Assembly: GCA_020637805.1 (NCBI GenBank)
Contig: JACKJU010000005.1
Location: 1 to 64,000 of the forward strand
DNA length: 64,000 bases
Reading direction: 5' to 3'
Source of the DNA: Nitratireductor sp.
Lineage (GTDB): Bacteria > Pseudomonadota > Alphaproteobacteria > Rhizobiales > Rhizobiaceae
Shown here: positions 42,360-50,500 of the stretch, piece by piece
Position numbering within the stretch: the first letter of the stretch is position 1
How the letters are laid out: each line of letters begins with the position of its first letter
Position numbers and translations under genes: made by a program
The notes under the pieces: generated by a model
The model's input: only the letters and a program-made list of their open reading frames with translations
What the model was told of the DNA's origin: nothing
Database searches by the model: none

Positions 42360-43634
42360 ATGCTCTCGCTTTTTGAAATTGCGGCATTGCTGCTGGCGAT
42401 CTCTGCCTTTTTCGGCTGGTTCAATCACGTTATTCTCAGGCTGCCGCATACCATCGGCCTCCTGGTGATGGCGCTCATCACCTCCCTGGCACTCCTGCTT
42501 CTGGAACACTTTGTGCCATCGCTTGCAATCACGGACACGATGCAGGCAGCCATAGGCCAGATCGATTTCTATTCCACCGTCATGGAGGGGATGCTTGCCT
42601 TCCTGCTGTTCGCCGGCGCACTTCACGTGGATTTCGATTTCCTGAAGGATCAGAAATGGCCGATCACCGTATTGGCCACGCTGGGCGTGCTGATCTCTAC
42701 CTTCGCGGTTGGCGGGGGACTTTGGTACCTGTCCGGCAGCATGGGCTTCCAGATACCGCTTGCCTGGGCGCTGGTATTCGGTGCCCTGATTTCGCCCACC
42801 GACCCGGTTGCGGTTCTCTCGCTCTTGAAATCGGTCAACGTTCCGCACTCGCTCGAAGCCAAGATCGCGGGCGAATCCCTGTTCAATGACGGTGTAGGCG
42901 TCGTGGTTTTCACCATCCTTCTTGCCATAGCCCTTGGAAGCGGAGGGCACGGAGGCGAGACTTCGCAAATCGAAGCGGCGCATGTGGCGGAACTGTTCTT
43001 CGTCGAAGCGGGCGGGGGCGCAATCCTGGGCCTGCTCACCGGCTGGATCGCCTACCGCGCAATGGCGACGATGGACCAGTACACGCTTGAAATCCTGATT
43101 ACGCTGGGTGTCGTTGCCGCGACCTATGCAATTGCACTTCGCCTGCACATTTCGGGGCCGATTGCCGTTGTCATAGCAGGGCTTCTAATCGGCAATCGCG
43201 GCGCCAGAATCGGCATGAGCGAGACCACGCGCCAGCACCTGTTCGAGTTCTGGGAACTGATCGACGAGATACTCAACTCGGTGCTGTTCCTGCTGATCGG
43301 TCTCGAGGTGCTTATCCTCAGATTCGATCCGTCTCTGGGCTGGCTGGCCCTGCTGTGCATCCCGCTGGTGCTGGTAGCCAGGTTCATTGCTGTCAGTATT
43401 CCGATAGCGGCGTTGTCGCGCTTGCGGCCGTTTTCGGCAGGTGCAATTCCCGTTCTGACCTGGGGTGGATTGCGTGGCGGTATATCGGTGGCGCTGGCGC
43501 TGTCGTTGCCTGACAACGAGTACAAGCCCCTCATCCTTACGGCCACCTATGCCGTTGTCCTGTTCTCGATCATCGTGCAGGGGCTGACCGTCACCAGGGT
43601 CATCAACCGGACGGTCGATCCGACGCTTCTTTGA
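42360..43634 (+). CDS. Na+/H+ antiporter (CPA1, NhaP-like)
   Basis: A 424-residue cation:proton antiporter with about 12 helices. The CPA1 signatures are FFGWFNHVILRLPHTIG, YSTVMEGMLAFLLFAGALHVDF (helix 3), FGALISPTDPVAVLSLLK with the ion-coupling aspartates, IAGESLFNDGVGVVVFTILL (helix 6, ND motif) and the later VLFLLIGLEVLILRF and TWGGLRGGISVALALSLP. Its role is pH and sodium homeostasis at the inner membrane. AAGGGAA lies 8 nt before the ATG at 42360, preferred to an in-frame ATG at 42300. It is followed by a long gene-free stretch. Confidence 0.93.
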   Translation: MLSLFEIAALLLAISAFFGWFNHVILRLPHTIGLLVMALITSLALLLLEHFVPSLAITDTMQAAIGQIDFYSTVMEGMLAFLLFAGALHVDFDFLKDQKWPITVLATLGVLISTFAVGGGLWYLSGSMGFQIPLAWALVFGALISPTDPVAVLSLLKSVNVPHSLEAKIAGESLFNDGVGVVVFTILLAIALGSGGHGGETSQIEAAHVAELFFVEAGGGAILGLLTGWIAYRAMATMDQYTLEILITLGVVAATYAIALRLHISGPIAVVIAGLLIGNRGARIGMSETTRQHLFEFWELIDEILNSVLFLLIGLEVLILRFDPSLGWLALLCIPLVLVARFIAVSIPIAALSRLRPFSAGAIPVLTWGGLRGGISVALALSLPDNEYKPLILTATYAVVLFSIIVQGLTVTRVINRTVDPTLL

Positions 43635-44397
43635 AGTGTGAACGGGTAATCGGGCTTGTGGTTGGCATTCCATTCCGGAAAACAGAAGCCGGCCGATGAC
43701 TGAGATGCCGGGTTCCGCCCCATCGGCAATCAGTCACCAGCCGGCTTGACCGGGTTCACAGGTTCCGCCACGGACCCGCAGCGAGGGGGGCTGGTGTCCG
43801 TCCTGTATTCCGGTCGGGCCCGGGAAAAGTGTAACCCGGACGTGAAGGCGGTTAGTTGCGGAGAGCAAAGGCATTGTTCCGGGGGGCAATCAGCCAGATC
43901 GGACCCGGCAGGGCATGCCTCGACCACTCCTTCCGCCGCAACCGGCGAGGTGGGTGGGGGTTACCCGCGCCGGTTCTCAAGGCGCAAACCGGACTGGAGA
44001 GAGACTTCTGCCCGCCATTGCGCATTTCCCTTTGACGACCAGCCGGTGGTGCGAACGGGTCTTCGTGAAGACCCGGCGCGAACCCGAATGCGTTCGTCAA
44101 TGGTGGGAGACTGGCTGCGGATTGTGTTTCTGGATGGGTCGAAAAGTGGCCGCAAATCGGCAGATCGACGCCAACAACCGTAGTCACATTTAAAATTGCG
44201 GCAAATCAAAACCGTGAAGCATTACGCTACATTTCGTGAGATTTCACGGATGTGAATCGCAAGCGAGGCAAGCGTCGCAGGGATGCACAATTGATGGACG
44301 TAGCGTAAGGGTGGGGAAGGTCCGGGAAGATTGTTCGTCGCGCTTGCCTGAACGCTTGAGCCGTGGCACCACTTTCACCGCGACAGGAGGAGCTTTC
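43635..44397. other. 763-bp stretch without a convincing gene; structured elements inside
   Basis: Open frames on both strands here have no recognisable domain and compete with each other. The stretch contains a long three-part hairpin (43686-43747), a perfect CCGTGAA/TTCACGG repeat (44212-44249) and, at its end, the AGGAGGAG ribosome site of the MetY-like gene. I looked for tmRNA, RNase P, SRP RNA, cobalamin, SAM-II and glycine riboswitch signatures and did not find them. A minus-strand noncoding RNA that ends at the hairpin (followed on that strand by TTCTGTTTT) is possible. Confidence 0.4.
43686..43747 (-). terminator. Long hairpin, possible terminator of a minus-strand transcript
   Basis: Three stacked stems: AAGCCGGC/GCCGGCTT (8 bp), TGACTGA/TCAGTCA (7 bp) and TGCCG/CGGCA (5 bp), with small internal loops and a 13-nt apical loop. 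On the minus strand a T-rich tract (CTGTTTT) follows, so it could end a minus-strand RNA. On the plus strand it lies 52 bp after the antiporter stop codon but without a T-run. Confidence 0.5.
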
Positions 44398-45726
44398 GTG
44401 GAAAAGGATTTCAAACTCGAAACACTGGCATTGCATGCCGGCCATGTTCCGGACCCGGAACATGGGTCACGCGCCGTACCGATTCACCAGACTACGTCCT
44501 ATGTCTTCCGGGATGCGCGCCATGCTGCTGCGCTCTACAACATGGAGGAGGGCGGACATCTCTATACGCGCATTTCCAACCCCACCATTGCTGTGCTCGA
44601 ACAGCGTCTGGCGGCGATGGAGGGCGGAGCAGCCTGCGTTGCGGTATCGTCCGGCATGGCGGCATTGCACGCGGTTACGACCATGCTGGTTTCGGCGGGC
44701 GATCACATCGTCTCAACCGCGCAGCTCTATGGCGCGAACATCAACCTGCTCAAGAACACAATGCCGCGTTTCGGCGTGGAGACGAGTTTCGTGCACGGGC
44801 GCGATCTTGATGGGCTGAAGGCGGCGATCCGCGAGAACACGAAATTCCTGTTCTGTGAAATGATCGGCAATCCGGGACTCGACGTCCTGGATGTGGAGGC
44901 GGTCGCGAGGATTGCCGATGAGGCCGGTATCCCGCTTGTCATGGATGCCACATTCTGCACACCGTATCTTTTCAAGCCTCTCGATCACGGGGTCAATGTA
45001 GTCGTTCATTCCCTTACCAAGTGGCTGGGCGGTCATGGCACGACGATTGGCGGGGCAATTGTCGATGGTGGCAATTTCAACTGGGGCGGAAAGAATGCGG
45101 ACGGATCCGAGAAGTGGCCGACACTTGCAGCGCCGCATTATGCGCTCGATGGCATCGTGTTCTGGGAGGAGTTCGGGCCGATAGCGCTGTCTGCGCGCAT
45201 CCGCGCCGAGGCAATGTACAATTTCGGCCCGACGCTCTCGCCAATGGCTGCCTTCCAGTTGCTCCAGGGGATCGAAACCCTTCCGCTCAGGATGGAGCGG
45301 CATATGGAAAACACGGCAAAGCTCCTTGATTTCCTGTCTGCACACGAGGCGGTGAGCTGGGTTCGTCATCCAAGCCTGCCGGAGCACCCCGACCACGAGA
45401 CCGCGAAGCGGCTGCTGCCGAAAGGTGCCGGCGGTGTCATCGCCTTCGGCATCAAGGGCGGACGCGCTGCCGGTGCGGCGTTCATCGAGAATGTCCAGGT
45501 TGCTTCGCATCTGGCCAATGTGGGCGATGCCAAGACGCTGGTCATTCATCCTGCTTCAACGACCCATTCCCACATCTCGGCAGAGGACATGAAGGCAGGC
45601 GGCCTGTCGGATGACATGATCCGGCTATCCGTTGGACTGGAGAATTTCGACGACCTGAAAGCCGATTTCGATCGTGCGCTCAAGATTGCAGCCAAAGCCG
45701 CTCAGGCTGCGGGGGGAACGGCATGA
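44398..45726 (+). CDS. O-acetylhomoserine sulfhydrylase-like (MetY/Cys-Met metabolism PLP enzyme)
   Basis: A 442-residue gamma-family PLP enzyme, of the O-acetylhomoserine aminocarboxypropyltransferase type by length and motif. Visible features are AVPIHQTTSYVFRDARHAAAL, YTRISNPTIAVLEQRLAAMEGG, SSGMAALHAV, the Schiff-base lysine in VVHSLTKWLGGHGTTIGG, and VKTLVIHPASTTHSH-type AKTLVIHPASTTHSHI for carboxylate binding. It would make homocysteine from O-acetylhomoserine and sulfide; cystathionine-type reactions are possible. The GTG at 44398 has AGGAGGAG 5-6 nt before it; an ATG far upstream (44236) is rejected. It overlaps the alpha/beta hydrolase gene by 4 nt. Confidence 0.88.
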   Translation: MEKDFKLETLALHAGHVPDPEHGSRAVPIHQTTSYVFRDARHAAALYNMEEGGHLYTRISNPTIAVLEQRLAAMEGGAACVAVSSGMAALHAVTTMLVSAGDHIVSTAQLYGANINLLKNTMPRFGVETSFVHGRDLDGLKAAIRENTKFLFCEMIGNPGLDVLDVEAVARIADEAGIPLVMDATFCTPYLFKPLDHGVNVVVHSLTKWLGGHGTTIGGAIVDGGNFNWGGKNADGSEKWPTLAAPHYALDGIVFWEEFGPIALSARIRAEAMYNFGPTLSPMAAFQLLQGIETLPLRMERHMENTAKLLDFLSAHEAVSWVRHPSLPEHPDHETAKRLLPKGAGGVIAFGIKGGRAAGAAFIENVQVASHLANVGDAKTLVIHPASTTHSHISAEDMKAGGLSDDMIRLSVGLENFDDLKADFDRALKIAAKAAQAAGGTA

Positions 45727-46538
45727 AACTGAATGTGGACGGCAACGAAGTCTATTTCTCAACCGGCGGGCGGGCGCATGCAGATGGCCGTCCCTTCGTC
45801 ATGTTCCTGCATGGTGCGGGCTTCAACCATCTGACCTGGCCGCTGCAGGTGAGGGCCATGGCATATGACGGCTACAACGTGATCGCTGCGGATATGCCGG
45901 GCCACGGACTTTCCTCTGGCGAGCCGATCGAGGGTATCGAGGCGCAGGCTGTATGGGCGCTGAAGCTGCTTGATGCAGCCGGGGCGAAGGATGCAATCGT
46001 CGTTGGACACAGTCAGGGGGGGCTGATCGCGCTTGAAATGGCAAGCCAGGCCCCGGAACGGGTGAAGGCGATTGCCTTTGTTGCGACAGCGGCGGCCATA
46101 CCCGTCAACGGGCAGTTGATCGCGCAAGCCGAGAAGGACCCGCATGGCGCCTATGCCAACATGCTTGACTGGGCGCACGGGCAGGCGGCGCACATGCACG
46201 ACAACACATGGCCCGGTGCATCCCACCTGAACTATGGTGTGCATGTCATGGAGATGGGCAACCCGCAGGCGCTGGTTGCGGACCTGAAATCCTGTACTGC
46301 CTATGAAGGCGGGGAGAAGGCGGCATCGTCGCTCAAGGTTCCGGCCATGGTGGTGCTTGCGGAGCAGGACCGGATGACGCCTGCCAAGTTCGGGCGTTCC
46401 CTGGCGAAGATGATCCCGGATTGCGAACTGCATGTCATCGGGGGAAGCGGCCACACGATACCCACCGAGAAGCCGCGCGAATTGAACGCGTTGCTGAGGG
46501 CGTTTCTGAAGCGTGCAGAGGCGACGGAAGCCGTGTGA
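45723..46538 (+). CDS. Alpha/beta hydrolase
   Basis: A 271-residue alpha/beta-fold hydrolase with the full triad visible: nucleophile serine in VVGHSQGGLIALEMA (about residue 100), aspartate in VVLAEQDRMTPAKF and histidine in GGSGHTIPTEKP. The oxyanion loop is FLHGAGFNHLTW. The substrate is unknown; a nearby O-acetylhomoserine-type enzyme and a CoA dehydrogenase offer both ester and acyl-CoA possibilities. Its start overlaps the previous stop (ATGA), and the next gene begins 47 bp later, so it belongs to the same operon. Confidence 0.85.
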   Translation: MKLNVDGNEVYFSTGGRAHADGRPFVMFLHGAGFNHLTWPLQVRAMAYDGYNVIAADMPGHGLSSGEPIEGIEAQAVWALKLLDAAGAKDAIVVGHSQGGLIALEMASQAPERVKAIAFVATAAAIPVNGQLIAQAEKDPHGAYANMLDWAHGQAAHMHDNTWPGASHLNYGVHVMEMGNPQALVADLKSCTAYEGGEKAASSLKVPAMVVLAEQDRMTPAKFGRSLAKMIPDCELHVIGGSGHTIPTEKPRELNALLRAFLKRAEATEAV

Positions 46539-46585
46539 TGGACCGCACGCAACTTGAATTCAAGAATTGAGAACGGGGGCCGGGA

Positions 46586-48886
46586 ATGGTCAGTGAAATC
46601 AGGAAAGTCTGCGTTATCGGCGCAGGGACCATGGGTACGGGTATTGCGGCGCAGGTCGCCAATGCGGGCGATCATGTGCTGCTGCTGGATATTGCAGGCG
46701 ACGATGCCAACCGCAATGGCCCGGCAGAAAGGGGTCTCGAAAGGATCGTGAAATCCGATCCGCCTCTGCTGATGAAACCGGAGAATGCGGATCGCATTTC
46801 CGTCGGCAACATTTCCGACCATCTGGGTGCGGTTAGTGAATGCGACTGGATCGTCGAGGCAATCGTCGAACGCCTGGATATCAAGCGCAGGCTCTACCGC
46901 GATCTCCTGCCGAACCTGAAAGAAGGTGCGCTGGTTTCCTCCAATACCTCGACCATACCGATTTCGCTCCTGATGGAAGACATGCCGCACGAGTTGCGGC
47001 AGCGTTTCTCCATTACCCACTTCTTCAACCCGGTTCGCTACATGCGGCTGCTAGAACTTGTCGAAGGTCCTGACACCCAACCGGAAGTCATGGCGTTGCT
47101 GGCGGACTACTGCGACCGCAAGCTTGGCAAGGGAGTGGTGCGGTGCGCCGATACGCCGGGTTTTCTTGGCAACAGGGTGGGCGTCTATGCCATGCAGAAG
47201 GCCATCCACGAGGCGATGGCACTTGGCATAGACATCGAGGATGCGGATGCGATTTTCGGCCGTCCGATGGGTATTCCGAAGACCGGTGCCTTCGGGCTGT
47301 ATGACCTGATTGGTCTTGACCTGATGGCCGACGTGGTGCGCTCGCTGCGCTCCATCCTTCCCCAGGGCGACCCGTTCCACGAGGTCGGTGCCGAGAACGC
47401 GCTGGTCAACTCCCAGGTCGAGAAGGGCTATACGGGCAACAAGGGCGGGAAGGGTGGTTTTTACACCCGGCAGGACGGCAAGGCGATGGCGATCGATCTT
47501 GCCACCGGCCAATGGCGTGAACGCAAGAAGGACCTGCCCGGGATTGCAATTGCCGGCGAAAGGGAAGGGCTGGGCGCGCTCATTGCGGGCGACGACAGGC
47601 TTTCCGAGTTCGCCTGGCGGGTGCTTTCGGGGATCCTGACTTATTCCGCTTCGCTGGTGCCCGAGGTAACGCACAGCCCGCAGGACATCGATGACGCGAT
47701 GAAGCTGGGCTACAACTGGATTCGCGGGCCGTTCGAGATGATCGACGAGATCGGAACGGACGCCTTTGTCGCCCGGCTTGAAGCGGACGGTCAGCATGTT
47801 CCAGAGTTCCTTCGCGAGGCTGCCGGCGAGCCGTTCTACCGGGTAAACGGCAGTTCGCTCGAAGTGCGCCACTGGGGAGGCGAATATGCGCCGGTGGCGC
47901 TGCCCGAGGGTGCGGTTCGCTTTCACATGCTACGCCGGACGCTGAAGCCGGTGGTGGAAAATGACAGTGCCAGCCTGTTCCATATCGATGGCGGGGTGCG
48001 GCTGGTGGAGTTCCACTCCAAGGCCAACGCACTTGATGACAAGTCCATGGAAATTGTCATGGCAGCGGCGCAGGATCCGGGGCCGGGCATCATCGTGCAC
48101 AATGATGGGCAGCACTTCTCGGCAGGGGTTAACCTGGAGCGCTTCAAGGCGTTCATCGAAGCGGAGGACTGGGAAGGAATAGACGTGTTTCTTGCCGGTT
48201 TCCAGGATGCCGTCGAGGCACAGCTCTATTGCAATGCGCCCGTGGTGGGGGCGCCTTCCGGTCTTGCGCTTGGCGGCGGGTTCGAGGTGCTTGCCCATTG
48301 CGATTTGGTGATTGCCCATGCCAACACGGTCATGGGGCTGGTCGAGGCAATGGTGGGCGTGGTGCCTGCGGGTGGTGGTGTCAAGGAGACCTATCTGAGA
48401 TGGTTCCGCCGCACAGGCGATTGGGAAAAGGCCGCGTGGAACACGTTCAACCAGATCGGCTACGGCAAGACCGGCTCGTCTCCGGACCTGGCTGCGGAGC
48501 TGGCCTACTTTGAACCGGGGCGTGACGGGCAGGTGATGAACCGCGACAGGCTGGTGGAAGCTTCCCTTGCTGCCCTCGCCAAATCGCGGGAGGGTTATCG
48601 GCCAAGGGCAAGGCCGGAATTCGAACTGGCGGGTGGCGAAGTCTATGCGGCCATGCGCAAGTTCCTGCAGGACGGGCGCGCTTCCGGCAAATTTCTCGAT
48701 CACGATGTCGTGGTTGCAAGCGAGATTGCGCGGATCGTTACCGGCGGGGAGGGGGCAGCCAAGGCCCAGGTTGGCGAGCGCGACATGTACCGTTACGAGC
48801 GGGAAGCGTTCTTGCGCCTGGCCCGGACACCTGAGACTCTGGCGCGTATAGCGGGCATGCTGTCAGGAAAACCGGTAAGAAACTGA
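46586..48886 (+). CDS. 3-hydroxyacyl-CoA dehydrogenase / enoyl-CoA hydratase fusion
   Basis: A 766-residue bifunctional beta-oxidation protein with the dehydrogenase first: NAD-binding loop VCVIGAGTMGTGIAAQVANAG (residues about 8-28), the HAD substrate region SSNTSTIPISLL and HFFNPVRYMRLLELVEG, then two C-terminal HAD domains (about 185-440). The crotonase domain follows at about 465-680, with GLALGGGFEVLAHCD and VEAMVGVVPAGGG. Order is HAD-then-ECH, the reverse of FadB/FadJ, as in several Rhizobiales fusions. The product would be a 3-oxoacyl-CoA; no thiolase is next to it. It is in an apparent operon with the MetY-like and hydrolase genes. Confidence 0.9.
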   Translation: MVSEIRKVCVIGAGTMGTGIAAQVANAGDHVLLLDIAGDDANRNGPAERGLERIVKSDPPLLMKPENADRISVGNISDHLGAVSECDWIVEAIVERLDIKRRLYRDLLPNLKEGALVSSNTSTIPISLLMEDMPHELRQRFSITHFFNPVRYMRLLELVEGPDTQPEVMALLADYCDRKLGKGVVRCADTPGFLGNRVGVYAMQKAIHEAMALGIDIEDADAIFGRPMGIPKTGAFGLYDLIGLDLMADVVRSLRSILPQGDPFHEVGAENALVNSQVEKGYTGNKGGKGGFYTRQDGKAMAIDLATGQWRERKKDLPGIAIAGEREGLGALIAGDDRLSEFAWRVLSGILTYSASLVPEVTHSPQDIDDAMKLGYNWIRGPFEMIDEIGTDAFVARLEADGQHVPEFLREAAGEPFYRVNGSSLEVRHWGGEYAPVALPEGAVRFHMLRRTLKPVVENDSASLFHIDGGVRLVEFHSKANALDDKSMEIVMAAAQDPGPGIIVHNDGQHFSAGVNLERFKAFIEAEDWEGIDVFLAGFQDAVEAQLYCNAPVVGAPSGLALGGGFEVLAHCDLVIAHANTVMGLVEAMVGVVPAGGGVKETYLRWFRRTGDWEKAAWNTFNQIGYGKTGSSPDLAAELAYFEPGRDGQVMNRDRLVEASLAALAKSREGYRPRARPEFELAGGEVYAAMRKFLQDGRASGKFLDHDVVVASEIARIVTGGEGAAKAQVGERDMYRYEREAFLRLARTPETLARIAGMLSGKPVRN

Positions 48887-49294
48887 GGCGCATCAAGGAA
48901 TACTTAACGAGTATATATAAACAACCGATACGGGAATCGTTAAAACACTATCGGTGTACTTAGTTTTCCATTTTCGAATACGGTGTAAAGTGTTCGCCGA
49001 CCGGGGTCCCCTACCCACACCACCCGGTCAGGCCGCAAGTGCACTTGGGCATTGACCTGCTTCCAAGAGAAGCCGGTTACCTTCGGGTTTCCGTTCTTCT
49101 GCGTGCTTGCGGCTGTGGGGGGCTCCCCGCCTCAGCTTCGTTCGCAATTTCTCTCACAGTGATCTGCCGTTTCCCAACGGGCAGCCCCACGTGTTGCACG
49201 CTTCAGATGTTTATTGGCAGGCCTTGTGATCGGCGGGAAGATCGGAGAAAGTGCGCCAACTTCGAATCCGTATTTCAGCGAGAGGCCGCATTTC
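48887..49294. other. 408-bp gene-free stretch with AT-rich promoter-like part and hairpins
   Basis: The first 100 bp are unusually AT-rich for this genome (TATATATAA at 48912-48920) and hold a 7-bp inverted repeat ACCGATA (48924-48930)/TATCGGT (48949-48955). Further on a GACCGGG/CCCGGTC hairpin lies near 49000-49031 in GC-rich sequence without a credible open frame. It may contain the promoter of the GST gene and possibly a small RNA; I could not identify a known family. Confidence 0.4.
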
Positions 49295-49912
49295 ATGAAG
49301 TTCTACTATTCGCCTGCATCCCCGTTTGTCCGCAAGTGCATGCTGGTCGCCCATGAAAGGGACCTGACCTCAAAGCTGGAGCTGGTAACGGTCAGCACCA
49401 CGGTTGTGGCGCCCGATCCAAAGCTGGCTGAGGTCAACCCGCTCAAGCGGATCCCGGCACTGGTGACGGACGATGGCGCGCTTCTGGTCGACAGCCGGGT
49501 AATCTGCGCCTATCTCGACGCGCTGCATGACGGCAAACGGCTGATCCCGCGTTCCGGGCCAAAGCGGTTCGAAGTGATGACGCTGGAGGCGATAGCCGAT
49601 GGCATAGCCGATTCTGCTGTCAACAATCGCTACGAGACGGCGCTTCGTCCCGCCGAAAAGCAGTGGAAAGAGTGGAGTGACGGCCAGATGGGCAAGATCA
49701 CGTCAGCACTCGACTATCTGGAATCCCAGGGAACGCGGTCGCTTGGACGCGAGCCGCATCTGGGTTCACTCGCGCTCGGCAGCGCCCTCGGCTATCTTGA
49801 TTTCCGCTATCCCGACTGGAACTGGCGCCGCGGCCGTCCGAAGCTGAAACGCTGGTTCGAGAAACTTTGCGAACGTCCGTCCTTCATGGCGACCGATCCG
49901 AACAAGAACTGA
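49295..49912 (+). CDS. Glutathione S-transferase family protein
   Basis: A 205-residue GST. The thioredoxin-like N-terminal domain starts MKFYYSPASPFVRKCMLVAHER, with the active-site serine in SPASPFVRK, then cis-proline/gamma-glutamyl binding in NPLKRIPALV and VDSRVICAYLD (ESR/DSR motif). The C-terminal helical domain includes ALGSALGYLDFRYPDWNW. Substrate specificity cannot be read from sequence; in this family detoxification, dehalogenation or isomerisation are all possible. Start is taken at 49295 (GAGAGG upstream); the in-frame start at 49214 would add 27 non-GST residues. The gap to the small membrane protein gene is 25 bp. Confidence 0.9.
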   Translation: MKFYYSPASPFVRKCMLVAHERDLTSKLELVTVSTTVVAPDPKLAEVNPLKRIPALVTDDGALLVDSRVICAYLDALHDGKRLIPRSGPKRFEVMTLEAIADGIADSAVNNRYETALRPAEKQWKEWSDGQMGKITSALDYLESQGTRSLGREPHLGSLALGSALGYLDFRYPDWNWRRGRPKLKRWFEKLCERPSFMATDPNKN

Positions 49913-49937
49913 GGCTGCGGGCCGGGGGCAAAAGGGC

Positions 49938-50414
49938 ATGTCGCGAACCAGTTTCAGGGACCTGATACGCTCGCCGGATGGCGCAATCGGAAAATCCGAT
50001 TTCAGGCGCGGTGCATTGATCGTGTTTGCGCTGTCGTTGGTCCTCGGCGTGTTGCTGTTCGGGATATTCGAGGTCAACCACGGCATGGCGTGGATGACGG
50101 TCGCAGTGGCGCCGTTCTTCGGCGTCATTTTCTTCTTCTCTGCCGCCAGCCTGGTCTATTTCTGGTACTGCCTGTTTGCCAAGCGGCTGCGCAGTGTAGC
50201 GCGCGGTCCAGGCCTGTTGTACGGCTGGCTCGCACTCTTGCTCGTTGCAGCGGCTTCGCGGCTTGTCGCCTATCAAAATGAGACCCTGAAACTGGCAACC
50301 GAAGGTTGGCTCACCTGGGCGATCTATGTCGCAGACATCTGCGCCATAGCCGCACTTCTGGTTTTTGCCACCTTGCTGGTGGTCTCGTGGTTCGGGGAAG
50401 AGAAGACGCCCTGA
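49938..50414 (+). CDS. Small membrane protein, DUF805-like
   Basis: A 158-residue protein with about four membrane helices (28-45, 52-78, 95-115 and 125-148 roughly). After the second helix comes YCLFAKRLRSVARGPGLLYGW, which resembles the AKRLHD motif region of DUF805 proteins but is not a clear match. The N-terminal 22 residues are cytoplasmic and basic (MSRTSFRDLIRSPDGAIG). It is in line with the GST gene (25-bp gap) and convergent with the MscS gene. Function unknown. Confidence 0.6.
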   Translation: MSRTSFRDLIRSPDGAIGKSDFRRGALIVFALSLVLGVLLFGIFEVNHGMAWMTVAVAPFFGVIFFFSAASLVYFWYCLFAKRLRSVARGPGLLYGWLALLLVAAASRLVAYQNETLKLATEGWLTWAIYVADICAIAALLVFATLLVVSWFGEEKTP

Positions 50415-50500
50415 TGCATACAAAGCGAGTCTCCCAATAACGCGCACTCAACCCGGAATGCGCGCCGGAAACCGGGCGTGTTGCTTCGGGGCCGCCGGCT

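Noticed and set aside
43746..44187. Open frames on both strands of up to 145 codons in the gap before the MetY-like gene
   Set aside because: They overlap each other, have no domain, no suitable ribosome sites and read like noncoding sequence.
44200..44397. SAM-II or similar riboswitch before the MetY-like gene
   Set aside because: I searched by eye for the conserved SAM-II elements and did not find them; only unrelated repeats are present.
48887..49294. 6S RNA or SRP RNA in the gap before the GST gene
   Set aside because: Some GC-rich hairpins fit loosely, but the closing stem and conserved motifs of these RNAs are not visible.
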